Position numbers and translations under genes: made by a program
NCBI GenBank assembly: GCA_020718945.1
Contig: DYRB01000185.1
Span: 1 to 6,339, forward strand
DNA length: 6,339 nt
Reading direction: 5' to 3'
From: Lamprocystis purpurea
Lineage (GTDB): Bacteria > Pseudomonadota > Gammaproteobacteria > Chromatiales > Chromatiaceae
In this document: one piece after another, positions 1 to 5,954 of the stretch
Layout: every line of letters starts with the position of its first letter
How positions within the stretch are numbered: position 1 is the stretch's first letter
The notes under the pieces: generated by a model
What the model was told of the DNA's origin: nothing
What the model saw: only the letters and a program-made list of their open reading frames with translations
The model's database searches: none

Positions 1-87
1 CGAGGCGCCGCTCCCACGGGCACCGATCTAGCCGCCAAATTTGGAATTGCTGACCGGCTGCGGTGCCTGGGGCGGTGCCGACGCTCC

Positions 88-1077
88 TCAGAGGAAGCGT
101 CGCAGGATCTCCTGGGTCTCGTCTGCGGGGATGCGCGGCCCCAGACTGGTGACCAGCTTGGCAGCGGCGGCCGAGGCCAGGGCACCGGACCGGGCGTGCT
201 CCCAGCCCTGGGTCCGGCCGTAGAGGAAGGCCCCGGCAAACATGTCACCGGCGCCGACCGTGTCCACCGCCTGCACCTTGACCGCGGCGATGTCGTGCAT
301 GGCCTGGCCGTCCCAGATCAGGGCCCCCTTGGGGCCGCGGGTGATGGCGAACTCCCGGGCAATGGTCTTGAGGTAGGCCAGGGCGGCGTCGAGGTCCTGG
401 CTGCCGGCCATGCCCATGGCCTCGGCCTCGTTGGCGAACAGCAGGTCCACCCCGCCGCCGATCATCTCCAGCAGCCCGGCCTTGAAGTAGGCGACCATGT
501 TGGGATCGGACAGGGAGATGGCCGTCTTGACCCCGGCCTTGCGGGCCAGGTCCCGGCCGGCGACAACGGCGGCGCGGGCGCTGTCGGAGGTGACCAGATA
601 GCCCTCCATGTAGAAGTAGTCGCTGTCGGTTACCGCTTCGGGGACCAGTTCCCCGGCGGATAGGCCGCCGCTGATGCCGAGGAAGGTCACCATGGTGCGG
701 TCCGAGTCTGGGGTGACCAGGACCACGCAGCGACCGGTATGGCCATCCTCACGCTCGCCGTGGCGGTTGGTGTCCACGCCGCTGGCAATCAGGTCGTCGA
801 GGTAGAAATGACCCAGGGGGTCGTTGGCGACCTTGCAGGAGTAAAAGCCCTTGCCGCCGAACTGGCTGAGGGCGATCACCGAGTTGGCCGCCGACCCACC
901 TGATCCCTTGACATGGTGGCGTTCGGCCAGGTGGGCCATGATCTCGGTCTGGTGGGCCTCGTCCACCAGGGTCATCACGCCCTTGTCGATGCGTAGCGCC
1001 GTCAGGTCCTCGGGCTCGACCTCATACTCCATGTCGACCAGGGCGTTACCGATACCGTAGACGTGATACTTGGCCAT
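88..1077 (-). CDS. PfkB-family carbohydrate/nucleoside kinase, probable adenosine kinase
   Basis: This 329-residue protein belongs to the PfkB (ribokinase) family, cytosolic enzymes that transfer the ATP gamma-phosphate to a sugar or nucleoside hydroxyl. Seen in the sequence: the N-terminal substrate-side glycine motif GSGGSAAN (58-65), the NEAEA motif (216-220) that matches the family's N-x-x-E metal/phosphate site, and the C-terminal signature DTVGAGD (272-278) with Asp278 as expected catalytic base and the glycines as anion hole. Length fits the family (about 300-350). The N-terminus (MAKYHVYGIGNALVD) resembles proteins annotated as adenosine kinase, so purine salvage is the best guess; fructokinase or ribokinase specificity cannot be excluded. 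The reading frame stays open 29 codons further upstream, but the start at 1077 has an AGGAG five bases ahead and begins exactly at the conserved N-terminus, whereas the extension runs through an AT-rich repeat. It lies 165 bp downstream of the sensor kinase on the same strand. Confidence 0.9.
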   Translation of the reverse strand: MAKYHVYGIGNALVDMEYEVEPEDLTALRIDKGVMTLVDEAHQTEIMAHLAERHHVKGSGGSAANSVIALSQFGGKGFYSCKVANDPLGHFYLDDLIASGVDTNRHGEREDGHTGRCVVLVTPDSDRTMVTFLGISGGLSAGELVPEAVTDSDYFYMEGYLVTSDSARAAVVAGRDLARKAGVKTAISLSDPNMVAYFKAGLLEMIGGGVDLLFANEAEAMGMAGSQDLDAALAYLKTIAREFAITRGPKGALIWDGQAMHDIAAVKVQAVDTVGAGDMFAGAFLYGRTQGWEHARSGALASAAAAKLVTSLGPRIPADETQEILRRFL

Positions 1078-1082
1078 GAGGG

Positions 1083-1087
1083 CTCCT
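1083..1087 (-). promoter_or_regulatory. Ribosome binding site of the PfkB-family kinase
   Basis: On the minus strand the sequence reads AGGAG, five bases, then ATG at 1077. This strong Shine-Dalgarno match decides the start in favour of the 329-residue form over the 358-residue open frame. Confidence 0.8.
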
Positions 1088-1114
1088 ATGCTGGGGGCGC
1101 GTAAAAAAGCCGCC

Positions 1115-1120
1115 AGTATA
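1115..1120 (-). promoter_or_regulatory. Candidate -10 element for the PfkB-family kinase
   Basis: The minus strand carries TATACT, a five-of-six match to TATAAT, about 38 bases before the start codon. That would give a leader of roughly 30 bases. No good -35 box is visible at the normal distance (ACAGAA lies there), so this is a weak prediction. It supports separate transcription of this gene from the upstream sensor kinase. Confidence 0.35.
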
Positions 1121-1125
1121 CCGAA

Positions 1126-1199
1126 CAGTTTCGGGTTTTCTGTTTTTAGTTTTTCGTAAGACACTGGCTAAGCAACTAAAAACTGGAAACGAAAAACTG
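1126..1199. repeat. AT-rich imperfect inverted repeat between two genes
   Basis: Two 26-base arms, 1126-1151 and 1174-1199, are inverted copies matching at 21 of 26 positions around a 22-base loop. Both arms are built on GTTTTTAGTT-like and CAGTTT-like blocks. The element stands out as AT-rich inside GC-rich DNA and fills most of the spacer between the sensor kinase stop (1243) and the PfkB kinase start (1077). It has no GC stem followed by a T run, so it is not a typical intrinsic terminator. It could be a small dispersed intergenic repeat or a remnant of a miniature mobile element; no target duplication was recognised. Confidence 0.55.
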
Positions 1200-1242
1200 A
1201 GGACCGAGTCCCCATGCGTATATAGACCTGACGGGTCCTATG

Positions 1243-4200
1243 CTAACGCCCCAGTTCCGCGCTCAGGGCCTTGATGACGCGCCCGAGTTCCTCCCGGGCC
1301 AGGCCGACCAGGGGCCCGGCCCCCTGGGTGTGACCGGCCCGGCCGAGCCCCTCCATCTCCCCGGCCAGCCCCGCCAGGCGGGCCCCGCCGATGTTGGCCG
1401 AACTGGACTTGAGGGAGTGGGCGGCCATGTGCAGGGCGGCGGCGTCGTTGTTGAGGATGGCCTGTTCGGCCCGGGTCAGGAGCTTGGGGGCCTCGCGCAG
1501 ATAGACATCGAGCAGGGCGGTGAACCCCTCGTCCATGATCTCCCGCAGGGTGGCCAGGGTCTCGTGATCCACCGGCAAGTCGGCATCCCCTGGGGCGCCG
1601 ACGGCGGGGACCACCGTGCCCTCGCGGCGCTGGAGCCAGCGGGCCAGGGTCTCATAGAGGGCACGCAAGCTCACCGGCTTGGGGATGTAGTCGTCCATGT
1701 CCGCCGCCAGGCACAGCTCCCGGTCGCCCTGCATGGCGTTGGCGGTCATGGCGATGACCGGGGTGCGGGCTATGGAGTAGGCGGATTCGCGCAGACGCAG
1801 GGTGCGGGTGGCATCGAAGCCGTCCAGGACCGGCATCTGGCAGTCCATGAGGATCAGGTCGAAGCCGCGGGTCTCCAAGGTGTCGAGCACCGCCTGGCCG
1901 TTGTCCACCACGTCCACCCGGATGCCGAGCTTGAGCAGCATGCCCACCGCCACCTGTTGGTTGACCAGGTTGTCCTCCGCCAGGAGCAGGTGGCCGCGCA
2001 ACTGGCCTAGGGTTTCGCGGCGGGCGAGGCGGGTGTCCGGCCTGGGCATCTGGAGACCGGTCATCTCCAGCAGGATGTCATGGACCACGGAGCGGCGCAG
2101 GGGCTTGGTGACCGAGTACTCGATGCCCATGGACTGGGCCACGTCGGGGTCGGAGCCCGCCGAGGTGATCAGCACCAGGCGGGTCCCGGCCAGTCCCGGA
2201 TCGGCCTTGATCTGGGTGGCCAGGGTGATGCCGTCCATGCGCGGCATCTGCATGTCGAGCAGGGCTATGGTGTAGGGGCGGCCCTCGGCGGCGGCGGTAT
2301 AGAGCTGGCCCAGGGCCTGGAAACCGTCCTCGGCGATGCTGTAGTCGATGCCCCAGTCGCTCAAGTAGTGGGCGAGGATGGTGCGGTTGGTCTCGTTGTC
2401 GTCCACCGCCAAGACGCGCTCGCCGCTCAGCTCAGGGCCCCCGTCGCGCTGGGCCTCGCCGCCGTTCTGGATGGCCAAGGGCAGGGTGAACCAGAACCGC
2501 GACCCCAGCCCCGGGGTGCTGTCGGCGCCGATCTCCCCACCCATCAGAACAACAAGCTGCTTGGAGATGGCCAGGCCCAGCCCGGTCCCGCCGTAGCGCC
2601 GGGTGGTGCTGGCGTCGGCCTGGCTGAAGGACTTGAACAGCCGGGAGTACTCCTCCGGGTTGATGCCGATGCCGGTGTCGCGCACCTCGAAGCGCAGCAG
2701 CACCTCCTGGTCGCTGTGGTTCTCCACCTCCACCCGGATGGCTACCTCGCCCTGGTCGGTGAACTTGATGGCGTTACCGATGATGTTGGTCAACACCTGG
2801 CGCAGCCGGGTCGGGTCGCCCTTCACCGTGGCCGGCAGGTCCGCGGGGACATAGCAGGCCAGTTCCAGGTCCTTTTGCTGGGCGGCGGCGCTGAACAGGG
2901 TGGCCACGTCCTCCGCGGTGGCCCGCACATCGAAGGGGATGCTCTCGATGTGCATCTTGCCGGCCTCGATCTTGGAGAAGTCGAGGATGTCGTTGATGAC
3001 CCCCAGCAGGCTCTCGGCGGAGCCGCGGGCTATGTCCACGTAGCCGAGTTGCTGCTTGCCCAGGTCCGTGTGGGCCAGCATGTCGAGCATCCCGAGTACC
3101 CCGTTCATGGGGGTGCGGATCTCGTGGCTCATGTTGGCGACGAACTTGGACTTGGCCTGGGCGGCGTCCACCGCCGCCCGGCGGGCCCGCTCGGCGGCCT
3201 CCCGGGCCCGGTGCTCGGCGATGGACAGGCCGATCATCTCCCCGGCCAGCTTGTAGCTCTGCAACAGCAGGGGGTCCTGTTCCTGCCCTGGTGGGGTGAA
3301 CAGGAGCAACCCGCCGAGGGGCTGGGTCGCGTTGAGGACCGGTACCAGGAGGTGACTGTGGGGCGGCAGGGGCGGCTCCTGGGCGCCGGGGCGGCAGTTG
3401 CACTCCAGGCACACTTGAAGACCGCCGGTGGCCAGGACCTGGTCGAGCAGGTCGGGGTCGTGGGTCTCCAGCCAGTCGGGGCCGCCTGGTGGATCGATCA
3501 GGGCCTCGGCTGGGTCCGCCAGGACCGTCTGGCTGTGCAGTGGGTCGTCCCCCTCGCCCAGGACCACCAGGACCCCCACCGGCAATCCAGGCACGCTGCC
3601 GCAGGTCTGCGCCAGGCAGCGCACCGCCGCCGCCAGGCGCTCGGGCAGGGGCAGGGCGGTATGCAGGTGCTGGGCGACCTCGGCGCGCAGCCGGTTGGCC
3701 TGGGCATCGATGGCCTGGTGCTGCTCCCGGGCCACGTCGGCGGAGACGTCCCGCTGCACGGCGATGAAGCCGAGCAGGACCCCGGCCTCGGTGTAGGGGG
3801 TGATGGTGGTCTGGGCCCAGTAAAGCTGCCCGCCGGCTAGGGGGTTGCGCCGATTGAGCATGCGCCCGCTCCACAGCCGTCCGGCGAGCAGGGTGGCCCA
3901 CATGTCCTGGCAGACCTCGATCGGGGTCTGGTCGCTCTTGAAGATGCGCGGGGTCTGGCCGAGGGCCTGGGCCGGGGGCCAGCCGGTGGTGCGGGTGAAG
4001 GCGACGTTGAGGTACTCGATGCGCCCCTGGGGGTCGGTGATATAGATGGCGTCGGCGCTGGAGTCCATGGCCAGGGCCAGGCGGCACATGCGCCGCTCCG
4101 CCTCGCGGCGCAGGCTCAGATCGCGGAAGGTCAGGCAGAGCCCGGTGACGCCGCCCTGCTCGACGATGGGGAACATGAGCACCGACACCGGCACGCGTCG

Positions 4201-4707
4201 GCCGTCGGACGCGACCAGGGTGCCCTCGTCGTGGCGGTTGCTGCGCCCGTCGCGCAACCGGCGCAGCAGGGCCTCCGGGGCCAAGGAGCGGCGCTCCGGG
4301 GCGCCGTTCTCGCGCAGATGGGAGAACTCGAACACGTCCAGCAGGGGTAGCCCGATGCGCTCGGGCCCCAGGAACTGCTGGGCCGCGGGGTTGGCGGAGA
4401 CCAGCCGGCCGGCCAGGTCCATGTTGCAGAAACCGTCGCTGAAGGCGTTCATGACCGCCTGCAAACGGTTGCGCTCGGCGGCGACGCGGTCCTTGGTGGT
4501 CGCCTCGGCGCGGTCCTGGAGTGCATCCATGGCCCGGGAGGAATCGGCCAGGGCCCCCCGCAGCCCGTCGGCCTCGGCCTCGGTTGAGGTCAGATCATGG
4601 TCCAGGCGCACCAGCAGGGCCTGCCAGGCGGCCAGGTCCGTGGGGAGCGCGGTGGGCTCCAGGCCGCAACTGCGAATGTGACGCTCCAGCTTCGGGTTCA
4701 GGCTCAA
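1243..4707 (-). CDS. Soluble hybrid sensor histidine kinase (PAS-PAS-GAF-HisKA-HATPase-REC-REC-HPt)
   Basis: This 1154-residue multistep phosphorelay kinase has no evident membrane segment or signal peptide, so it should sense a cytosolic cue. Domains in order: a helical N-terminus, predicted coiled coil (about 40-80); PAS (about 77-196); a second PAS (about 203-326) recalling NifL-type PAS domains; GAF (about 335-500); a charged helix; HisKA with SHEIRTP, phosphoacceptor His528; HATPase with N-box Asn645, G1 DTGIGI (677-682) and G2 GGTGLGL (706-712); receiver 1 with Asp769/Asp770, phosphoacceptor Asp818, Thr848, Lys868; receiver 2 with Glu911/Asp912, Asp955, Thr988, Lys1010; HPt with AAHSLKSSS, His1097. 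All catalytic residues are present, so an active relay is expected. The start is TTG: an in-frame TAA lies 11 codons upstream, no ATG occurs in the first 59 codons, and the conserved-looking N-terminus NPKLERHIRSCGLEP begins there. A weak GAGG lies eight bases before the TTG. No response regulator or output gene is adjacent, so its target is unknown. Confidence 0.95.
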   Translation of the reverse strand: MSLNPKLERHIRSCGLEPTALPTDLAAWQALLVRLDHDLTSTEAEADGLRGALADSSRAMDALQDRAEATTKDRVAAERNRLQAVMNAFSDGFCNMDLAGRLVSANPAAQQFLGPERIGLPLLDVFEFSHLRENGAPERRSLAPEALLRRLRDGRSNRHDEGTLVASDGRRVPVSVLMFPIVEQGGVTGLCLTFRDLSLRREAERRMCRLALAMDSSADAIYITDPQGRIEYLNVAFTRTTGWPPAQALGQTPRIFKSDQTPIEVCQDMWATLLAGRLWSGRMLNRRNPLAGGQLYWAQTTITPYTEAGVLLGFIAVQRDVSADVAREQHQAIDAQANRLRAEVAQHLHTALPLPERLAAAVRCLAQTCGSVPGLPVGVLVVLGEGDDPLHSQTVLADPAEALIDPPGGPDWLETHDPDLLDQVLATGGLQVCLECNCRPGAQEPPLPPHSHLLVPVLNATQPLGGLLLFTPPGQEQDPLLLQSYKLAGEMIGLSIAEHRAREAAERARRAAVDAAQAKSKFVANMSHEIRTPMNGVLGMLDMLAHTDLGKQQLGYVDIARGSAESLLGVINDILDFSKIEAGKMHIESIPFDVRATAEDVATLFSAAAQQKDLELACYVPADLPATVKGDPTRLRQVLTNIIGNAIKFTDQGEVAIRVEVENHSDQEVLLRFEVRDTGIGINPEEYSRLFKSFSQADASTTRRYGGTGLGLAISKQLVVLMGGEIGADSTPGLGSRFWFTLPLAIQNGGEAQRDGGPELSGERVLAVDDNETNRTILAHYLSDWGIDYSIAEDGFQALGQLYTAAAEGRPYTIALLDMQMPRMDGITLATQIKADPGLAGTRLVLITSAGSDPDVAQSMGIEYSVTKPLRRSVVHDILLEMTGLQMPRPDTRLARRETLGQLRGHLLLAEDNLVNQQVAVGMLLKLGIRVDVVDNGQAVLDTLETRGFDLILMDCQMPVLDGFDATRTLRLRESAYSIARTPVIAMTANAMQGDRELCLAADMDDYIPKPVSLRALYETLARWLQRREGTVVPAVGAPGDADLPVDHETLATLREIMDEGFTALLDVYLREAPKLLTRAEQAILNNDAAALHMAAHSLKSSSANIGGARLAGLAGEMEGLGRAGHTQGAGPLVGLAREELGRVIKALSAELGR

Positions 4708-4973
4708 GGGTGCGGCCTCGTTGGGGACCTTGGGTTAGGGGTTGGGGGGTCCGGGCTCGGGCGCCGCGGGGGCGGTCGGCGCCACCGCGGTCGGCCCGGA
4801 CTGTCATGCGCCAACTAGAAACCAAAAGCCCGGGGCCCGCAACTGCACTGAGCCCCGGGGATGGTACCTTGATCGCCAGCGACCAACCGGCGTCACCGCC
4901 ATGACCGCGCAGCAGCACTTGACCCTGCCGGCCATCGGCGGGCGGTCCGTTCGGCGGCAATCTGGGTCACCTG
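4708..4973. other. Non-coding GC-rich leader region upstream of the sensor kinase
   Basis: I find no convincing gene here. Open frames on both strands are low-complexity Gly/Arg/Pro/Ala translations typical of GC-rich shadow frames. The stretch should contain the sensor kinase promoter, but no clear -35/-10 pair is visible; the best candidate, TTGCGG then TCTAGT with a 17-base spacer on the minus strand (about 4814-4842), is poor. One strong hairpin (4829-4859) is listed separately. Confidence 0.6.
4829..4859 (-). terminator. GC-rich hairpin, possible terminator-like element
   Basis: A perfect 8-bp stem, CCCGGGGC (4829-4836) with GCCCCGGG (4852-4859), encloses a 15-base loop. On the minus strand the stem is followed by CTTTTGGTTTCT, a short interrupted T tract, so it could work as a weak intrinsic terminator or attenuator for minus-strand transcription entering the sensor kinase gene. 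On the plus strand no T run follows. No minus-strand gene ends just before it, so a regulatory or chance origin is also possible. Confidence 0.35.
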
Positions 4974-5195
4974 GGTACCCTGCAGTTGCGGGCCCGGGCC
5001 GGGGAGGTTAGCGAGGCCCTGGCCGCAGCGCTGACCGCCTGTCCTGGCGGGCCCTTGCCGGTGCAGGTCGAGTACATCCGCCCCGGCGCCCGCGGCCGGA
5101 TGCGCTTAGGCCCCGCGTGGCGGGTCCAGCCCCGGGACGAACTCTTGAAGCGCCTGCGCCAGATGCTGGTGCCGGATGTGGTGCAGGTGATCTAT
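4974..5195 (+). pseudogene. Remnant resembling the C-terminal tail of DNA polymerase III alpha subunit (DnaE)
   Basis: The plus-strand frame gives about 74 residues whose second half reads PVQVEYIRPGARGRMRLG, then AWRVQPRDELLKRLRQ and VQVIY. From memory this fits the end of gammaproteobacterial DnaE: a V-x-Y strand, a LG-x-x-W-x-V-x-P-x-DELL stretch, a short amphipathic helix and a terminal aromatic. Full-length DnaE is about 1160 residues, so only the last few percent is present. An in-frame TGA lies at 4920-4922, there is no ATG and no ribosome binding site, the only early start is a TTG at 4986, and nothing DnaE-like is visible upstream in any frame. After the expected terminal Tyr (5193-5195) the frame runs on without a stop to 5267 in low-complexity Ala/Arg sequence. 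I infer a gene fragment left by rearrangement. A diverged small gene is possible but less likely. Confidence 0.55.
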
Positions 5196-5253
5196 GGCGG
5201 GCCGGCGGCGAGCGCGAGGTCCCGGGAGGTGCAGCGGCCGGCGCCGCGGTTGG

Positions 5254-5282
5254 CGGTGGCGTGGTAGGGCGGGACGCCACCG
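5254..5282. repeat. Hairpin-forming inverted repeat
   Basis: CGGTGGCGT (5254-5262) pairs perfectly with ACGCCACCG (5274-5282) around an 11-base loop. It lies just after the DnaE-like remnant and overlaps the end of its open frame. No T run follows on either strand, so terminator function is doubtful. Confidence 0.5.
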
Positions 5283-5396
5283 GCGGGTCCGCGACTTGGC
5301 GGCAGGGCGAAGGCCCCGCTGGCCCCAGGCGAACGATATTGGTGCCCTCGCGGTACTGTGCAGCGCAGGTTTCGCGAACGCCATTGGAGACGGGCG

Positions 5397-5416
5397 TAGG
5401 GTCCGCTGTGCGGACC
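5397..5416 (+). repeat. REP-like palindromic unit, copy 1
   Basis: The 20-base unit TAGGGTCCGCTGTGCGGACC contains a perfect 7-bp stem (GGTCCGC / GCGGACC) with a TGT loop at 5400-5416. An identical copy starts 54 bp downstream and a third lies inverted after that. Size, palindromy and intergenic placement match REP (repetitive extragenic palindromic) elements. Confidence 0.75.
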
Positions 5417-5450
5417 ATCCCCGGCCGTGCCCCAGGGGCCGATGTGGGCC

Positions 5451-5470
5451 TAGGGTCCGCTGTGCGGACC
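5451..5470 (+). repeat. REP-like palindromic unit, copy 2
   Basis: An identical 20-base copy of the unit at 5397, in the same orientation. The hairpin core is at 5454-5470. With copy 3 it forms a head-to-head inverted pair separated by 36 bases, like paired REPs in BIME arrangements. Confidence 0.75.
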
Positions 5471-5506
5471 GTTGGTGCCCGTATCCGAGGGGGCGGTGCC
5501 GGTTTC

Positions 5507-5526
5507 GGTCCGCACAGCGGACCCTA
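5507..5526 (-). repeat. REP-like palindromic unit, copy 3 (inverted)
   Basis: The exact reverse complement of the units at 5397 and 5451; the hairpin core is 5507-5523 with an ACA loop on the plus strand. The loop and the TAGG flank set its orientation opposite to the other two copies, which is usual for REP clusters and rules out a CRISPR array. Confidence 0.75.
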
Positions 5527-5574
5527 CGGGGTCGGTGCCGACTGTTCCGTGCCCGCGGTCAAGGAGTCTTTTCT

Positions 5575-5599
5575 GGTCGCGAAGCTCCGCTTCGCGACC
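5575..5599. repeat. Perfect 11-bp hairpin, CGAAG-type palindrome B
   Basis: GGTCGCGAAGC (5575-5585) pairs with GCTTCGCGACC (5589-5599) around a TCC loop. It shares its CGAAGC-TCC-GCTTCG core, in opposite orientation, with the hairpin at 5649, and nearly all of its stem with the one at 5672. No T tract follows on either strand. Confidence 0.7.
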
Positions 5600-5648
5600 C
5601 GATCCTAGGCGCACTGCTTCGCGGTACTGGAGACCGCCCACCGGGCTC

Positions 5649-5665
5649 TCGAAGCGGAGCTTCGA
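5649..5665. repeat. 7-bp hairpin, CGAAG-type palindrome C
   Basis: TCGAAGC (5649-5655) pairs with GCTTCGA (5659-5665) around a GGA loop. The 15-base core is the exact reverse complement of the core of the hairpin at 5575, so the two are inverted copies of one short repeat family. Confidence 0.65.
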
Positions 5666-5671
5666 ACTCGG

Positions 5672-5697
5672 CGTCACGAAGATCGAGCTTCGTGACG
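5672..5697. repeat. 10-bp hairpin, CGAAG-type palindrome D
   Basis: CGTCACGAAG (5672-5681) pairs with CTTCGTGACG (5688-5697) around a six-base loop. Compared with the hairpin at 5575, GTCGCGAAG has become GTCACGAAG and the opposite arm has changed to match (CTTCGCGAC to CTTCGTGAC), so pairing is kept. Confidence 0.7.
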
Positions 5698-5707
5698 AGG
5701 GGACAGG

Positions 5708-5733
5708 GCAGATCTGCTCCCGGTCTCCCGGGA
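5708..5733. repeat. Two adjacent palindromes just after the 72-residue gene
   Basis: GCAGATCTGC (5708-5717) is a perfect 10-bp palindrome. Abutting it, TCCCGG (5718-5723) and CCGGGA (5728-5733) form a 6-bp hairpin with a four-base loop. On the minus strand this hairpin begins one base after the stop codon of the 72-residue gene, so it may stabilise the transcript 3' end or slow polymerase, but no T run follows. Confidence 0.4.
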
Positions 5734-5734
5734 A

Positions 5735-5953
5735 CTACTGGGATTCCTGATGTTGCTCGCTCGCCTTGATCGCATCGAACAATTCCTTTAGATCTGGATC
5801 GCCCAGCCATTTCTCACTTTCTTTTGTGTAGTCTCCCCATCCCGTTTCCGCCTGCTGTAGGAATCTGATCATTCCAACCGGACCGAGACTCTGGCTTAGG
5901 GCATCTATTCCGACGATCCTTATCTGATCTAATGTCATTGCTTGGCCGATCAT
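5735..5953 (-). CDS. Small conserved-looking protein partnered with a PIN-domain protein (putative antitoxin)
   Basis: A 72-residue soluble protein with no membrane segment. I recognise its central pattern, LGPVGMIRFLQQ (23-34) followed by GWGDYTKE (38-45) and WL (49-50), from small hypothetical proteins found in various bacteria, but know of no assigned function. It shows no obvious ribbon-helix-helix, AbrB or Phd pattern, so the antitoxin role rests on its partner. It begins one base after the stop of the PIN gene (TGA, C, ATG), which suggests translational coupling. An AGGAG lies ten bases before the ATG at 5953; a second ATG at 5938 (MTLDQIR) lacks a ribosome binding site but may be the family start. 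TTA, ATA and AGG codons and lower GC set it apart from the two left-hand genes, consistent with acquisition. The last residues (SEQHQESQ) look like a disordered tail. Confidence 0.75.
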   Translation of the reverse strand: MIGQAMTLDQIRIVGIDALSQSLGPVGMIRFLQQAETGWGDYTKESEKWLGDPDLKELFDAIKASEQHQESQ

Positions 5954-5954
5954 G

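Larger units (their letters stand above)
5196..5734. other. Palindrome-rich intergenic region without a gene
   Basis: No intact gene is visible over about 540 bp. Open frames on both strands simply translate the repeats, giving recurring CADxxR and VRTAD-like strings with no recognisable domain. At least eight inverted repeats are packed here and the best are listed one by one. An 11-base direct repeat, TCGCGGTACTG, occurs at 5348-5358 and 5619-5629 and brackets much of the cluster. A GGTGCC motif recurs at 5341, 5474, 5495 and 5534. Confidence 0.7.

Noticed and set aside
20..79. GGCACCG and CGGTGCC inverted pair near the left edge
   Set aside because: Short arms with a long gap and no T run; likely chance in GC-rich DNA.
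1078..1164. 29-codon N-terminal extension of the PfkB-family kinase
   Set aside because: The extension translates the AT-rich inverted repeat, while AGGAG at five bases and the conserved N-terminus support the start at 1077.
1201..1239. Possible terminator after the sensor kinase (GGACC...GGTCC pairings)
   Set aside because: Stems of only four to five bases with competing pairings; the T-rich stretch after them belongs to the AT-rich repeat. Too weak to call.
2080..3840. 586-codon plus-strand open frame antisense to the sensor kinase
   Set aside because: Low-complexity Gly/Gln/Val/Leu translation, no domain, wholly inside a gene with intact catalytic motifs; a typical GC-rich shadow frame.
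2774..4087. 437-codon minus-strand open frame in another frame of the sensor kinase
   Set aside because: Pro/Arg/Gly-rich shadow of the real gene, with no recognisable domain.
5397..5526. CRISPR-like repeats
   Set aside because: Only three copies, one inverted, with unequal spacing, each a full palindrome; no cas genes in the window.
5117..5769. Overlapping open frames in the palindrome cluster on both strands
   Set aside because: They translate the repeats themselves, lack domains or ribosome binding sites, and run over the end of the 72-residue gene.
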